DNA from: Elysia marginata
Taxonomy: Eukaryota; Mollusca; Gastropoda; Plakobranchidae
Direction: 5' to 3'
Assembly (NCBI GenBank): GCA_019649035.1
Contig: BMAT01012938.1
Span: forward strand, 108,395 to 133,731
Length of the DNA: 25,337 nt
Shown here one piece after another: positions 25,136 through 25,337 of the stretch. The notes below the pieces were generated by a model. It was not told the origin of the DNA. It saw only the letters and a list, made by a program, of their open reading frames with translations, and made no database searches. Both the position numbers and the translations under genes were made by a program. Each line of letters begins with the position of its first letter. The first letter of the stretch is position 1.

Positions 25136-25337
25136 ACCGGCTCTGTGGCCAAGCGGTAAGAGACTCGCTCAGTGATCGGGAGGTGCGTGGTTCAATCCCC
25201 GGCTGAGTCAAACCAAGGACTTTAAAATCGGCATTAGCAGCTGATCCGCTAAGTGTCTAGCATTATGGGTTTAATGTTAAGTCGTGGTTGGCCCGGTGTC
25301 AGGATAATGTGACTGAGTGTGGTGTACGCAGGCGCTC
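25136..25337 (+). mobile_element. tRNA-derived SINE (family A), cut by window end
   Basis: ACCGGCTCTGTGGCCAAGCG matches the start at 8656; GGTTCAATCCC (25189-25199) is the B box, and the body follows the first copy to the last base of the window. Confidence 0.9.

Noticed and set aside
1..25337. CRISPR arrays, operons, prokaryotic defence systems
   Set aside because: Spliced animal gene structure and repeat content leave no room for these; the tandem repeats seen are microsatellites and minisatellites.

Overview
The window is eukaryotic, intron-rich and AT-rich, full of microsatellites, tRNA-derived SINEs and small inverted-repeat transposons. It reads as an invertebrate animal genome, most likely a lophotrochozoan and probably a gastropod mollusc; this is an inference from repeat style and protein divergence, and no species can be named.

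The one gene that can be supported is the 3' half of a plus-strand type IV diacylglycerol kinase (DGK zeta/iota family; Drosophila rdgA belongs to the same type). Eleven coding exons between 1578 and 20759 join in a single open frame of 380 residues plus stop (phases 1,0,1,2,2,1,0,1,2,1). They encode the end of the lipid-kinase accessory region, a Ser/Pro-rich linker, the ankyrin repeats and a C-terminal PDZ ligand ending ETAV. C1 domains, MARCKS-like segment and kinase core must lie upstream of the window.

Layout: 1-1577 is intron with inverted-repeat elements. 1578-8076 holds exons A-D (accessory domain, linker), separated by a tandem repeat, a compound AAT/GAT array and a retroelement tail that runs almost into the exon D acceptor. 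8077-13750 is a large intron with a complete SINE and two unannotated frame-preserving candidate exons (9 nt and 45 nt); it ends in a duplicated 3' splice site. 13751-15873 holds exons E and F of the linker. 17574-19795 holds ankyrin exons G-J. 20707-20759 is the last coding exon, followed by a 3'UTR with two Pumilio-type sites and a good poly(A) site near 22000. The rest is AT-rich and contains a minus-strand poly(A) signal near 23010, suggesting the 3' end of a convergent gene, then a MITE-like end and a second SINE copy cut by the window edge.

The most interesting signals concern splice choice in this one gene: a 9-nt microexon candidate, a 45-nt cassette that would create an RRVS (PKA-type) site, tandemly copied decoy acceptors before exon E that lead to early stops, and a choice at exon J between reading into the intron (ending ESKKNV) and splicing to the ETAV exon. 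Together these could set phosphorylation of the linker, presence of the ankyrin repeats and attachment to PDZ scaffolds. None has been tested here.
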